A DNA stretch of 64,000 bases from Blastococcus sp. DSM 46786 (GCF_900109665.1 NZ_FOAO01000007.1:124001-188000), one strand, 5' to 3'; numbered from the stretch's first letter, positions 9,028-17,667 are shown. Notes: generated by a model not told the origin, from the letters alone. Numbers and translations are program-made.

Positions 9028-9527
9028 CAGGTGACCGTGACCTGGACCTCCATGCCCAGGGCGCGATGGTTGGCCACGGAGCAGTAGAACACGTACTCAC
9101 CGGGTTCGAGGTCGACGGTCAGCGTGGCCGTCTCACCGGAGCTGATGACATCGGTGGAGGCGATGTCCTCGCCGTCCTGCTCGACGACGATGTTGTGGCT
9201 GGCCTCGCCTTCGTTGACCAGCTCGATGGTGAGTTCCCCGGCGCTGAACTCGGTGGTCGGCAGTTCGTAGTCGAAGTCGACCGCGGCGATCGTGACCTCC
9301 TGAGCGCCGGCCTCGTCGGTCTCGGTCTCCGTGGTCTCGGGCTCCGTGGTCTCGGCCTCCGTGGGCTCGGCCGATGTCGGCGGCGCCTCCTCCTCCACCG
9401 TGGGGGTGGTGCCGCCGGTCGCGGTGCCGGCGTCGTCGTCCGAGCCGCCGCAGGCGCTCAACGTCAGCGCGGCGGCACAGGCGAGTGCGGCCGCAGCCCG
9501 GCGGTGCTGGGTCCTGCTGTGGGTCAC
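9027..9527 (-). CDS. Cupredoxin-domain lipoprotein (plastocyanin-like)
   Basis: A 166-residue secreted lipoprotein. A basic start (HSRTQHRR) and hydrophobic segment end in lipobox LSAC with the cysteine at residue 26. A Glu/Thr-rich linker of about 45 residues follows, then one cupredoxin domain. The type-1 copper ligands are all visible: His111 (SHNIVV), Cys149, His154 and Met159 (FYCSVANHRALGM). It probably carries electrons or binds copper at the outer face of the membrane. The GTG start is chosen because GAGGAG lies seven bases upstream; an earlier ATG in the same frame lacks such a site. It is translationally coupled to the downstream membrane protein. Confidence 0.85.
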   Translation of the reverse strand: MTHSRTQHRRAAAALACAAALTLSACGGSDDDAGTATGGTTPTVEEEAPPTSAEPTEAETTEPETTETETDEAGAQEVTIAAVDFDYELPTTEFSAGELTIELVNEGEASHNIVVEQDGEDIASTDVISSGETATLTVDLEPGEYVFYCSVANHRALGMEVQVTVT

Positions 9528-9655
9528 GCGAATCTCCTCGGTCGTCATGTGCCTCGCGACCTGCATGCTGCGCCGCGACGCGTGGCTGTACCCGGAGTTC
9601 GACCGTGCCCCGCCGGACGGTTCGCAACCGTCTGTTACAGGACCGTCATGCGACG

Positions 9656-9688
9656 GCCGAGCTGGACGACGGTGCCGACCAGCTCGGC
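9656..9688 (-). terminator. Hairpin terminator of the DEAD-box helicase gene
   Basis: GCCGAGCTGG (9656-9665) pairs perfectly with CCAGCTCGGC (9679-9688) across a 13-base loop. It begins 12 bases after the helicase stop codon on the minus strand. Confidence 0.55.
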
Positions 9689-9700
9689 GTCAGGAACCGG

Positions 9701-11296
9701 TCAGCGGCCGCCGCGGCGCGAGCGCGCGCTGAAGGAGGCCGCCGACGACGAGCCCGCGCGGGCCGCCAGCTCGGCGCGGGTGCGGGCCGGACCGCTCGGC
9801 CGGCCGGACCCGGAGCCCCCGCGGGCACCACCCGAGGACGCGGCCTTCGGAGAACCACCGCCCGCGGACCCGCGGCCCGAACCGCCGCGACGACGACCGC
9901 CGCCGCCCTGCCCCTGCGGTTCCGGCGCGGGCGCCGGCTCCACGTGGGGTGCTGCCGGGCCGGTGAGCTCCTCGATCTGCGCGGCACCGGGCCGGATCTG
10001 GCTGACGATCGGGCTGATGCCGGCCTGGCGGGTGAGGGTGCGCACCTCGCCGGTCTGGTCGGGCGTGGTCACGGTGACGACGGTGCCGCCGGCGCCGGCG
10101 CGAGCGGTACGGCCCGAGCGGTGCAGGTAGGCCTTGTGCTCCGTCGGCGGGTCCACGTGCACGACCAGGGCGACGTCGTCGACGTGGATCCCGCGGGCGG
10201 CGATGTCGGTCGCGCACAGCACCCGGGTCGAGCCGTTGCTGAACGCCTCGAGGTTGCGCTCGCGGGCGTTCTGGCTGAGGTTGCCGTGCAGGTCGACGGC
10301 GGGGATGCCCGACGCGGTGAGCTGCTTGGCGAGCTTCTTGGCCTGGTGCTTGGTGCGGGTGAACAGCACGCTGCGGCCCAGCCCCGCGGCCAGCAGCCGC
10401 ACGACCTCGCCCTTGTCGGCGCTCTGCACGTGGAAGACGTGGTGGGTCATCGTGCTGACCGGTGCGACGGCCGGGTCGACCGAGTGGGTGGTCGGGTTGC
10501 TCAGGTAGCGCTTGACCAGCACGTCGACGCCGTTGTCGAGGGTGGCCGAGAACAGCATCCGCTGCCCGACCTTCGGCGTCCGGTCCATGATCCGCTTGAC
10601 GCCGGGCAGGAAGCCCAGGTCGGCCATGTGGTCGGCCTCGTCGAGGATGGTGATCTCCACGCCGCCGAGGTCGCAGTGCCCCTGGCCGATGAGGTCCTCG
10701 AGCCGGCCCGGGCAGGCGATGACGACGTCGACGCCGCGGGCGAGCGCCTGCACCTGCGGGTTCTGGCCGACGCCACCGAAGATCGTGGTGGCGTTCATGC
10801 CCAGCGCGCGGGCCAGCGGGTCGACGACGGCGAACACCTGGTTGGCCAGCTCGCGGGTCGGCACCAGCACCAGCGCGCGGGGGCGCCTGGCCTGCCGCCG
10901 GGTGCCGGAGGTCGCGAGCCGGGCGATGAGCGGGATGGAGAAGGCCAGGGTCTTGCCCGAGCCGGTGCGCCCGCGGCCGAGGACGTCACGGCCGCCGAGG
11001 CTGTCGGGGAGCGTCGCGACCTGGATGGGGAACGGCGCGGTGATGCCGCTGGCCGCGAGGACCTCGACCATCGGCGCGGGGACGCCCAGGGCCTCGAAGG
11101 TGCTGTCGGTGGGCAGGACGGTGGCGTCGGCCCCGACGGGGACGACGGGCGGCGCCGGGACGGCGGCGGGGGTCTGCGAGGTGGTCTGCTGCTCGCCGGC
11201 GGGGCGGGTGCCCGCGCCGCGGCCGCGGCCGCCCCGGCGACGGCGCGGTCGCCCGTCGGCGGCGGGGGTGGACGGGGTGGTGTTCTGCGAAGTCAT
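9701..11296 (-). CDS. DEAD-box ATP-dependent RNA helicase
   Basis: A 531-residue superfamily 2 RNA helicase. Residues 1-60 are a low-complexity Arg/Gly/Pro-rich extension. The core begins with a Q motif (GITAPFPIQ, about 84-92), then Walker A GRTGSGKT (109-116), the DEAD box in ILDEADHMADLG, SAT in LFSATLDNG and motif VI HRSGRTARAG. The C-terminal tail of about 90 residues is rich in Arg, Gly and Ser (GGRRRGGSGRG), an RNA-binding extension usual for cold-shock/ribosome-assembly helicases in actinomycetes. The ATG is preceded by GAGG. Upstream lies a leader region without a gene up to the GlxA remnant near 11551, which could hold a long regulated 5' UTR. Confidence 0.93.
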   Translation of the reverse strand: MTSQNTTPSTPAADGRPRRRRGGRGRGAGTRPAGEQQTTSQTPAAVPAPPVVPVGADATVLPTDSTFEALGVPAPMVEVLAASGITAPFPIQVATLPDSLGGRDVLGRGRTGSGKTLAFSIPLIARLATSGTRRQARRPRALVLVPTRELANQVFAVVDPLARALGMNATTIFGGVGQNPQVQALARGVDVVIACPGRLEDLIGQGHCDLGGVEITILDEADHMADLGFLPGVKRIMDRTPKVGQRMLFSATLDNGVDVLVKRYLSNPTTHSVDPAVAPVSTMTHHVFHVQSADKGEVVRLLAAGLGRSVLFTRTKHQAKKLAKQLTASGIPAVDLHGNLSQNARERNLEAFSNGSTRVLCATDIAARGIHVDDVALVVHVDPPTEHKAYLHRSGRTARAGAGGTVVTVTTPDQTGEVRTLTRQAGISPIVSQIRPGAAQIEELTGPAAPHVEPAPAPEPQGQGGGGRRRGGSGRGSAGGGSPKAASSGGARGGSGSGRPSGPARTRAELAARAGSSSAASFSARSRRGGR

Positions 11297-11544
11297 CGGT
11301 TCCTCGACACTCGAGTGGCCGCACGAGCACCTCGGCGCGGACGAGCGCGGCGCTCCTGCACGCGGGCAGGGCGGGCTCGCATCGTCGGCGAGACGTCGGT
11401 CAGCCTGGCGCGCCTCGGTGGCGCAGCCTGGGCCCGACGTCGATTCCTGCCGCTCCGGATGAGCGAGGGCGGCGCCGGTACACCCCACTCAACCAGACCC
11501 GGCGCCCGCGTGGTCCCACCCGGGGGGAGTGACAGGTCACATCG

Positions 11545-11686
11545 GGTGAGGCGCCGGTCCGCGATAGGTCCTGCGCCGGGCGACCCGGCCGGCCACCTCG
11601 CTGCCGTGGTCCCGGCGGATCACGTGGAGGAGGAGGTCGATCCCGGCGGCGTTGCCTGCGGAGGTGAGGACGTCGCCGTCCTCCCG
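11545..11686 (-). pseudogene. Remnant of a GlxA-family (DJ-1/PfpI + AraC) regulator
   Basis: Translating the minus strand gives DVLTSAGNAAGIDLLLHV then IRRDHGSEVAGRVARR, which is the end of the DJ-1/PfpI domain typical of GlxA-type transcriptional regulators. The frame then changes to unrelated residues and a stop (TGA at 11545-11547). Neither the start nor the AraC HTH domain is present, so only about 40 recognisable codons survive. The remnant abuts a headless MFS gene on the other strand, marking a deletion junction near 11680-11690. Confidence 0.65.
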
Positions 11687-12445
11687 CTGGTGGCCTGGCT
11701 GCTCCGCGACCGGCCACGCGACGTCGGGGCCGTCCTCTACAGCGGGACGGCGGCCGACGACGTCGAGCCGGTCCGTGCCGGTGCCGCGCGCGCAGCGGTC
11801 CAGGGGCTGGTGCTCGCCGCGAGGTCACGGCCGTTCTGGCTGCTGGCGGCCGGCTTCTTCATCTGCGGCATGTCGACCAACGGGCTGGTGCAGCCGCACT
11901 TCATCCCGGCCGCGCACGACCACGGCATGCCGGTGACCACGGCGGCCGGGCTGCTGGCCGTCGTCGGGGTCTTCGACATCGCCGGCACCGTCTTCTCCGG
12001 CTGGCTCACCGACCGCGTCGACCCGCGGGTGCTGCTGCTGGCCTACTACGGGCTGCGCGGCCTGTCGCTGTTCGCGCTGCCGACCCTGTTCGGGCCGGAC
12101 CTGCACGTCAGCATGATCGCCTTCATCGTCTTCCACGGCCTGGACTGGCTGGCCACGGTGCCGCCCACGCTGGCGCTGTGCCGCGAGCACTTCGGCGCCC
12201 GCGCGCCCGTCGTCTTCGGCTGGGTCTTCGCCTCCCACCAGGTCGGCGCGGCGGTCGCGGCGTTCGGCGGCGGGGTGATCCGCGACGTCACCGGCTCCTA
12301 CGACCTCGCCTGGTTCCTCGCCGGCGGGCTGTGCCTGGTCGCGGCCGCTGCCGCCATCTCCATCCGCCGCAACCTGGCCCCGCCCACGGCGACCGCGTTG
12401 CCGACCGATCGCGGGGAGGCCGCGGCCGCGCAGGCCCACGGCTGA
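11684..12445 (+). pseudogene. Truncated MFS transporter (C-terminal half only)
   Basis: Homology-like sequence starts at LPLVAWLLRDRPRDVG, the cytoplasmic loop that normally follows the sixth helix of an MFS carrier, and continues through six further hydrophobic segments (from FWLLAAGFFICGM to LAWFLAGGLCLVAAAAAI). The first six helices are missing. The frame stays open upstream, with an ATG at 11459, but that part is not MFS-like and overlaps the antisense GlxA remnant. I therefore read this as a 5'-deleted pseudogene. The remaining frame is undamaged, so the deletion is probably recent. Confidence 0.65.
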
Positions 12446-12454
12446 CGGAGGGCT

Positions 12455-12528
12455 CCTCCCTCATCGTGGCGCGTCCTCCCGCACCGCGGACCGTGAGGGA
12501 GGGCGCGCCATGATCAGGTTCCCTGATC
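12455..12528. repeat. Complex palindromes in a convergent gap
   Basis: An 18-bp stem with two wobble pairs joins 12463-12480 to 12497-12514. A competing perfect 9-bp stem joins 12455-12463 to 12494-12502. Immediately after is a tight hairpin GATCAGG-TTC-CCTGATC (12512-12528). The block fills the gap between the truncated MFS gene and the GMC oxidoreductase, both of which end here. Confidence 0.6.
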
Positions 12529-12544
12529 CCAGCGCAGACGGTCG

Positions 12545-14155
12545 TCAGCCGGCGGTCAGCTGCGCAGCCGGTGCACGGCCCAGGACCAGGTCGGCCGCCC
12601 GCTCGGCGATCATGATCGTCGGGGCGTTGGTGTTGCCGCGCACCAGCGTCGGCATCACCGAGGCGTCGACCACCCGCAGGCCCTGGATGCCGTGCACCCG
12701 CAGCTGCGGGTCGACGACGGCCCGCTCGTCGGTGCCCATCCGGCAGGAGGAGACCGGGTGGTACAGCGACTCGAGGGTGTCGCGCACCGTCTGCCGCAGG
12801 GCCTCGCGGCCGTGCACGCCGCGCCCCGGCGACCACTCCTCGGCGAGCACCGGGGCGAGCGGGCCGGTCGCGGCGATCTCCCGGGCCTGCTCCACCCCGG
12901 AGACCAGCGCGTCGAGGTCCCGCTCGTCGCTGAGGTAGCCGGCGTCGATGGCGGGTGCCCACGTCGGGTCGGCCGAGCGCAGCCGTACCGAGCCCCGCGA
13001 CTGCACGTGCACCAGCACGACGGCCGAGGTGAACGCCTCGGCGTCGGGGTCGATCTCCGCCTGCTTCCAGAACTTCACCGGCAGGAAGTGCATCTGCAGG
13101 TCCGGCTCGGCCAGGTCGGGGTTCGATCGGGTGAACAGGCCGGCCTCGGCGAGGTTGGAGGTCAGCGGCCCGCGGCCGGTCGCCTTCCACCGCGCCAGGT
13201 TGAGCGGCGTCTCGGCCAGCCGCAGCGACTTCCCGGAGCGCACGTTCCAGATCACCGGCACGAGCGGGTGGTCCTGCAGGCCGGCGCCCACCCCCGGGAG
13301 GTCGTGCACGACGTCGACGCCGACCTCGCGCAGGTGGTCGGCCGGGCCGATCCCCGAGAGCATGAGCAGCTGCGGGGAGTTCACCGCGCCGCCGGAGAGC
13401 ACCACCTCGCGGGTGGCGCGCACCGTGCGCAGCTCCCCGCCGCAGCGGTACTCGACGCCGGTGGCGCGGCCGTGCTCGACCAGCACCCGGGTGGTCAGCG
13501 CCCCGGTCCGCACGGTGAGGTTGGGCCGGCCCGCGGCGGGGTGCAGGTAGGCGTCGGCGGCAGACCAGCGGCGGCCGCGCTTCTGGGTCACCTGGTACGG
13601 GCCGGCGCCCTCCTGCGTGGCGCCGTTGAAGTCGGGGTTGCGCGGGTGGCCGGCGGCCACCGCCGACTCGATCACCGCCGTCGTCCACGGGTGGGGCGAG
13701 CGCAGGTCCTCCACGCGCAGCGGGCCGCCGACCCCGTGCCACGCGTCGGCGCCGCGGGCGTTGTCCTCCATGCGCTTGAACAGCGGCAGCACCTGCTCGT
13801 AGGACCAAGCCGGGTCACCGGTCAGCTGCGCCCACTGGTCGTAGTCGGCGCGTGCCCCGCGGACGTAGATCATCGCGTTGATCGACGAGGACCCGCCGAG
13901 CAGCTTCCCCCGCGGCCAGAAGAGCTTCCGGCCGCCGAGGCCCGGCTGCTCGTCGGTCGTGTAGTTCCAGTCGTGCCGGGTGCGCCACACCTTGTAGAGC
14001 CCCGCGGGGATCTTGACCTCGAGCACCGAGTCGGGGCCACCGGCCTCCAGCACGAGCACCCGCACGGTCGGGTCCTCGGTGAGGCGCCCGGCCAGCGCGC
14101 TGCCGGCCGAGCCGGCCCCGACGACGACGACGTCGTACTCCTCGTGCGCGCCCAT
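12545..14155 (-). CDS. GMC-family oxidoreductase (choline dehydrogenase-like)
   Basis: A 536-residue FAD enzyme of the glucose-methanol-choline family, which oxidises alcohols to aldehydes. The FAD fold DVVVVGAGSAGSALAG is at residues 8-23. The GMC signature region with GKLLGGSSSINAMIYVRG follows near 90, and the catalytic C-terminal His region (YHPVSSCRMG) and GNTNAPTIMIAERAADL close the protein. Its ATG overlaps the stop of the upstream aldehyde dehydrogenase (TGATG), so the two form an operon that would take an alcohol through the aldehyde to the acid. Choline to betaine is one option, but no choline transporter is nearby and many GMC enzymes act on other alcohols. Confidence 0.88.
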   Translation of the reverse strand: MGAHEEYDVVVVGAGSAGSALAGRLTEDPTVRVLVLEAGGPDSVLEVKIPAGLYKVWRTRHDWNYTTDEQPGLGGRKLFWPRGKLLGGSSSINAMIYVRGARADYDQWAQLTGDPAWSYEQVLPLFKRMEDNARGADAWHGVGGPLRVEDLRSPHPWTTAVIESAVAAGHPRNPDFNGATQEGAGPYQVTQKRGRRWSAADAYLHPAAGRPNLTVRTGALTTRVLVEHGRATGVEYRCGGELRTVRATREVVLSGGAVNSPQLLMLSGIGPADHLREVGVDVVHDLPGVGAGLQDHPLVPVIWNVRSGKSLRLAETPLNLARWKATGRGPLTSNLAEAGLFTRSNPDLAEPDLQMHFLPVKFWKQAEIDPDAEAFTSAVVLVHVQSRGSVRLRSADPTWAPAIDAGYLSDERDLDALVSGVEQAREIAATGPLAPVLAEEWSPGRGVHGREALRQTVRDTLESLYHPVSSCRMGTDERAVVDPQLRVHGIQGLRVVDASVMPTLVRGNTNAPTIMIAERAADLVLGRAPAAQLTAG

Positions 14156-15708
14156 CAGCGGTGCCGCCCGTGGACCATGCCCATGACCCGGGCCAGCGCG
14201 TCGGCAGCGTTGGCCGGACGGCCGAAGCTCATCAGGTTCACCGGCAGCGGCACGCGCTGGCGGGTGATGGCCTTGGCGCGGGTGAACTCCTTGAGCCCGT
14301 CCTCGCCGTGGATGCGGCCGAAGCCGGAGTCGCCCACGCCGCCGAAGGGCAGCGCGGGCACGGAGGCGAAGGTCAGTACCGAGTTGATCGACGTCATGCC
14401 GCTGCGCATCCGGCGGGCGAGGTCCATCGCCCTGTCCTTGGACGCCGAGAAGACCGCACCGGCCAGGCCGTAGCTCGTGTCGTTGGCCCGCTGCAGCGCC
14501 TCCTCGGCGTCGCGCACCCTCGTGATGGTGAGCGTGGGGCCGAAGGTCTCCTCCTGCACCGCCGCCGAGGTCTCGGGGACGTCGAGCAGCACGGTGGGCG
14601 CGACGTACCCCTCGGCGGGGAACGCATCGGCGTCCGTCCCGCCGGTGACCACGCGGGCGCCCGCGGCCTCGGCGTCGGCGACGTGCCGGCGGACCACCTC
14701 GATCTGCGAGGACATGGTCATCGGGCCGTAGGTCGCCTCGCCGTCGGCACCGGGGCGCAGCGTGCGCACCTGGGCGGTGACGGCGTCGACGAAGCGGTCG
14801 TAGACCGCCTCGGTGGCGTACACCCGCTCGATCCCGATGCAGGTCTGGCCGCCGTTGCTCATCGCGCCCCAGACGGCGGCGTCGGCGGCGGCGGCCACGT
14901 CGGCGTCGTCGTCGACGATCATCGCGTCCTTGCCGCCGAGCTCCATCAGCACCGGGGTGAGGGTCTCGGCGCAGGCGGCCATGACCTTCTTCCCGGTGGC
15001 GGCCGACCCGGTGAACGCCAGCTTGTCGACCGGTACGCGGCACAACGCCGCACCGGTGGCGCCGTAGCCGGTGACGACCTGGAAGGCGTCCGCGTTGTCG
15101 GGGACGGCGGCCCGCCACGCGGCGGCCAGCCACGCACCGACGGCGGGCGTGTGCTCGGAGGGCTTGAAGACGACCGCGTTGCCGGCGGCCAGCGCGTAGG
15201 CGATCGAGCCCATCGGCGTGAACACCGGGTAGTTCCACGGGCCGATGACGCCGACGACGCCCAGCGGCTGGTACTCCAGGTAGGCGGCGTGGTTGGCCGC
15301 GAGCAGGCCGGGGCTGACCCGGCGCGGGCCGAGGGTCTTGCGCGCGTGGCCGGCGGCCCACGCCAGGTGGTCGACGGCCAGGGTGATCTCGAGGATGGCG
15401 TCGGCGTGCGGCTTGCCGTTCTCGCGGTGCACCAGGTCGGCGAGCTCGTGCATGCGCCGGGCCAGGTACCCGCGGTAGGCCGAGAGCCGCTGCTTGCGGC
15501 CGTCGAAGCCCAGCGCCGCCCAGCGCTCCGCGGCGGCACGGGCGCGGGTGACGGTCTCGCCGACCGCGGCCTCGTCGTGCACGGGGAAGACGCCGACGAC
15601 GGCGCCGCTGGCCGGCGCGGTCGACTCGAAGGTCTCGGTGGTGGCGTGCCGGTCGACCGTTCCCGCGGCGGAGCCGGTGACCGTGTCCAACTGCTCGGCG
15701 AGCGACAT
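14155..15708 (-). CDS. NAD(P)-dependent aldehyde dehydrogenase
   Basis: About 517 residues of the ALDH superfamily. PWNYPVFTPMG near 158-168 is the cofactor-binding loop, FTGSAATGKKVM follows, the general base is in MELGGKD (near 257) and the catalytic nucleophile is Cys290 in GGQTCIG. The length and the GPWNYP-type motif fit succinate-semialdehyde or long-chain aldehyde dehydrogenases. I chose the ATG at 15706-15708; an in-frame GTG three codons upstream (15715-15717) is equally possible because neither has a clear ribosome-binding site. It is coupled to the downstream GMC oxidoreductase. Confidence 0.88.
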   Translation of the reverse strand: MSLAEQLDTVTGSAAGTVDRHATTETFESTAPASGAVVGVFPVHDEAAVGETVTRARAAAERWAALGFDGRKQRLSAYRGYLARRMHELADLVHRENGKPHADAILEITLAVDHLAWAAGHARKTLGPRRVSPGLLAANHAAYLEYQPLGVVGVIGPWNYPVFTPMGSIAYALAAGNAVVFKPSEHTPAVGAWLAAAWRAAVPDNADAFQVVTGYGATGAALCRVPVDKLAFTGSAATGKKVMAACAETLTPVLMELGGKDAMIVDDDADVAAAADAAVWGAMSNGGQTCIGIERVYATEAVYDRFVDAVTAQVRTLRPGADGEATYGPMTMSSQIEVVRRHVADAEAAGARVVTGGTDADAFPAEGYVAPTVLLDVPETSAAVQEETFGPTLTITRVRDAEEALQRANDTSYGLAGAVFSASKDRAMDLARRMRSGMTSINSVLTFASVPALPFGGVGDSGFGRIHGEDGLKEFTRAKAITRQRVPLPVNLMSFGRPANAADALARVMGMVHGRHR

Positions 15709-15774
15709 GTGGCGCACGTTACCGGCGGGTCACAGACATCGGGGCGGGGGTTCGCCCGGTCGGGGTCAGCGCGC

Positions 15775-16206
15775 TCAGGCGCCGCCGTCGACCACGGCCC
15801 AGGCGGTCTTGGCGCCGGCTTCGGGGAACCAGCCGTGCGCCGCCGACAGATCGGCCACCAGGTACAGCCCGAAGCCGCCGAGCCCGGGGTCGCGGCCCTG
15901 GGCCGGCGCGGGCGGGACGTCGACGGCGGAGTCGCGGACCGCGATCAGCCACCGGTCGCCGTCGCGGCCGAGGACCGCCGCGACCGGGACCCCGCCGTGG
16001 CGCAGCGCGTTGGAGGTGAGCTCGTCGGCGATCAGCACCAGCCGCTCCGACCAGTGGTCGCGCTCGGGGTGGGCGACGGTGCGGCTGCCGGTCGTGGACA
16101 GCCGGAGCCGGGCGCGCAGTGCGGCCAGCTCGCCCAGGGAGGACAGCTTCTGGCACCACACCTCGGGGAACGGTCGCGGTGGTCGCGCGGCCTGCCAGAG
16201 CCCCAC
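15775..16206 (-). CDS. RsbW-like anti-sigma factor / serine kinase (HATPase_c)
   Basis: A 143-residue single-domain GHKL ATPase of the anti-sigma type. The N box LIADELTSNALRHGG contains the Glu and Asn that hold Mg-ATP, followed by DSAVD and the glycine-rich G2 region GLGGFGLYLV. Such proteins bind a stress sigma factor or an STAS antagonist and phosphorylate the antagonist. The GTG start has a GGGGAGAGG upstream. The partner may be the STAS protein at 17668-18072, or a distant sigma factor, since none is encoded in this window. Confidence 0.8.
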   Translation of the reverse strand: MGLWQAARPPRPFPEVWCQKLSSLGELAALRARLRLSTTGSRTVAHPERDHWSERLVLIADELTSNALRHGGVPVAAVLGRDGDRWLIAVRDSAVDVPPAPAQGRDPGLGGFGLYLVADLSAAHGWFPEAGAKTAWAVVDGGA

Positions 16207-16543
16207 CGGTCACCGCCTCTCCCCGCCGGCTCTGCTCACCGGTCGTGGCGCCCCCCTGCCCGTTCCGGTGCGGCGCGAATCCTCACCTCACCCCGAAGAG
16301 GGGGCCGGAGCTGGACGGCCGGGCCCGGCGGCCGGGCGCGTCGTCACCACCCGCCCGCGCGCCCGCCGGGACCGGTGGGGGCCGCCGTCCGGCGGCGCAT
16401 CCGTGCCCCCGCGGGCGGGCGCGGCACAGGTGCCCGGGGAGCTCGCGCTCTGCCCAGCCGGCGTGGGCAGAGCGCGAGCTCCCGGGAGAGGGACCGCTGC
16501 CCGCCGGCCGGGCGGGCGTCCGGAGCAGGAACGGGACCGGAGC
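16207..16543. other. 337-bp gap with a 20-bp perfect inverted repeat
   Basis: No gene is seen here. GGGAGCTCGCGCTCTGCCCA at 16437-16456 is perfectly complementary to 16464-16483 across a 7-base loop (GCCGGCG). Both flanking genes are read on the minus strand, so the stem follows the hypothetical gene at 16544-16915 and would end its transcript before the RsbW-like gene. The rest is very GC-rich with no further signal I can support. Confidence 0.7.
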
Positions 16544-16915
16544 TCAGCTGCCCCAGCGCGGGATGGCGGCCGCGCCGGGCGCATGGCCGTGCGTGGCCGG
16601 TCGGCCGTCGTTGCGCCGGGTGCTCGTCCCGGCGGCTCCCGGCGCCGGGGACACCGACTGCCAGCAGCGGAACAGCGACAGCCACCGCTCGGCGGTCAGC
16701 TCCGCCGGCCGGGTGGTGGGCGGGAGGCCCTCCTGCCGCAGCCAGCGGACGCCGGCCGTCCCCGGCAGCTGGGCTCTCAGGAGCGCGCCCAGCGGGGCCG
16801 ACGGCGAGGCGAGGACGGCGTGGGCGAGCCGGTCGAACGCGGCGGTCTCGCTCTCGGGGAGCGCGGTGCGGGCGTCGGCGGCCGGGCCGGCCGGTTCAGG
16901 GGTGCTTCGTGACAC
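16544..16915 (-). CDS. Hypothetical protein, 123 residues
   Basis: I do not recognise a family. The protein is soluble, with an Ala/Pro-rich N-terminus, then a probable helical core (FDRLAHAVLASP, PLGALLRAQLPG, ERWLSLFRCWQSV) and a polar disordered tail. The start is a GTG at 16913-16915 with GGAGG seven bases upstream, which is good support for a real gene. A promoter and a 10-codon leaderless ORF lie about 135 bases upstream on the same strand. It sits between partner-switching genes (RsbW-like and, further on, RsbV-like), so a stress connection is possible but not shown. Confidence 0.55.
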   Translation of the reverse strand: MSRSTPEPAGPAADARTALPESETAAFDRLAHAVLASPSAPLGALLRAQLPGTAGVRWLRQEGLPPTTRPAELTAERWLSLFRCWQSVSPAPGAAGTSTRRNDGRPATHGHAPGAAAIPRWGS

Positions 16916-17050
16916 GGGGTGCCTCCGGGGAGGTGCGGTGGGGGGCGCCCCGCGGGCACGGCAGGGACCGGGCGGGGGCGCAGGGGAGCGGGCGCCCGGG
17001 AGGACCGGGCGCGGACGGCGGGCGGGGATACCGGCCCGCGGCGCGTCAGC

Positions 17051-17083
17051 TCAGGAGGTGCGCAGTCGCACGGAGTACCGCAT
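17051..17083 (-). CDS. Candidate 10-residue leader peptide
   Basis: ATG at 17081-17083 opens the frame MRYSVRLRTS and a stop. A -10 box TAGCGT (17092-17097 on the minus strand) ends eight bases before this ATG, with TCGACG 17 bases further upstream as -35. The first transcribed base would therefore be at or next to the ATG, a leaderless arrangement. The next gene on this strand starts 135 bases downstream. It is basic (three Arg in ten) and may be a translated leader or simply a chance ORF. Confidence 0.35.
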   Translation of the reverse strand: MRYSVRLRTS

Positions 17084-17125
17084 GGGGAGGGACGCTAGGC
17101 CGGAACCGCCCCGGCGTCGACCGGA

Positions 17126-17449
17126 TTAACGAGAGGCGTCCCGCGCCGCCTTGCGCGCCTGGTGGGCCTCCCAGCGGGCGCGGTCGCGCGCCCGGGCGTC
17201 GGCGTTGCGCTCCCACTTGTCCTTGCGGCGGCGCGCGCGGGCCAGCTCCCGCTCCTCGAAGGTCGCGTGCGACTCCCAGCCCTGCGCGGCTGCGGCCAGG
17301 GCGAGCACGGTGAGCGCCGCGATGGCGACCGCGGCGGCGAGGATCGGGTCGAGCACGGCGAACGCGCCCACCGCGACGGCCAGCGCGACGAGGCCGCCCA
17401 CGACCAGCAGCGGGGACGGGCGGCGGGACGAGGGGCGGGGCTCGGTCAC
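17126..17449 (-). CDS. Small two-helix membrane protein with basic tail
   Basis: A 107-residue protein with two adjacent hydrophobic segments (LLVVGGLVALAVAVGAFAVL and a second at about 36-55), followed by a strongly charged tail rich in Arg, Lys, Glu and Ala (ERELARARRRKDKWERNADA) that is probably helical and cytoplasmic. I know no function for it. The start is set at GTG 17447-17449: a -10-like GATACT ends six bases upstream, implying a leaderless message. The frame is open further upstream, but that stretch lacks a promoter or ribosome-binding site. Confidence 0.6.
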   Translation of the reverse strand: MTEPRPSSRRPSPLLVVGGLVALAVAVGAFAVLDPILAAAVAIAALTVLALAAAAQGWESHATFEERELARARRRKDKWERNADARARDRARWEAHQARKAARDASR

Positions 17450-17667
17450 GAGACCAGTATCCGTCGCCGGGCGGGGCCGGCGGCGGACCGTCCCCGCGGC
17501 CGCCGGTGCCGGGTCGGCCACGTGCGGCGGCGACCCTTGCGCCCCGCCCCGGCGATGCCTACGGTCAGGATCGCGGTTCAAGCAGCAGCCGCGAACCCAG
17601 TGCTGGTCGTCGTGTCGTTCGCGTCCGCAGGCTCACTGGTCCGGTTCTGGCCCCGAGAGGCAAACCC

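Noticed and set aside
11459-12445. Complete MFS gene starting at ATG 11459
   Set aside because: The region 11459-11680 is not MFS-like, overlaps the antisense GlxA remnant, and no six-helix N-terminal half is present.
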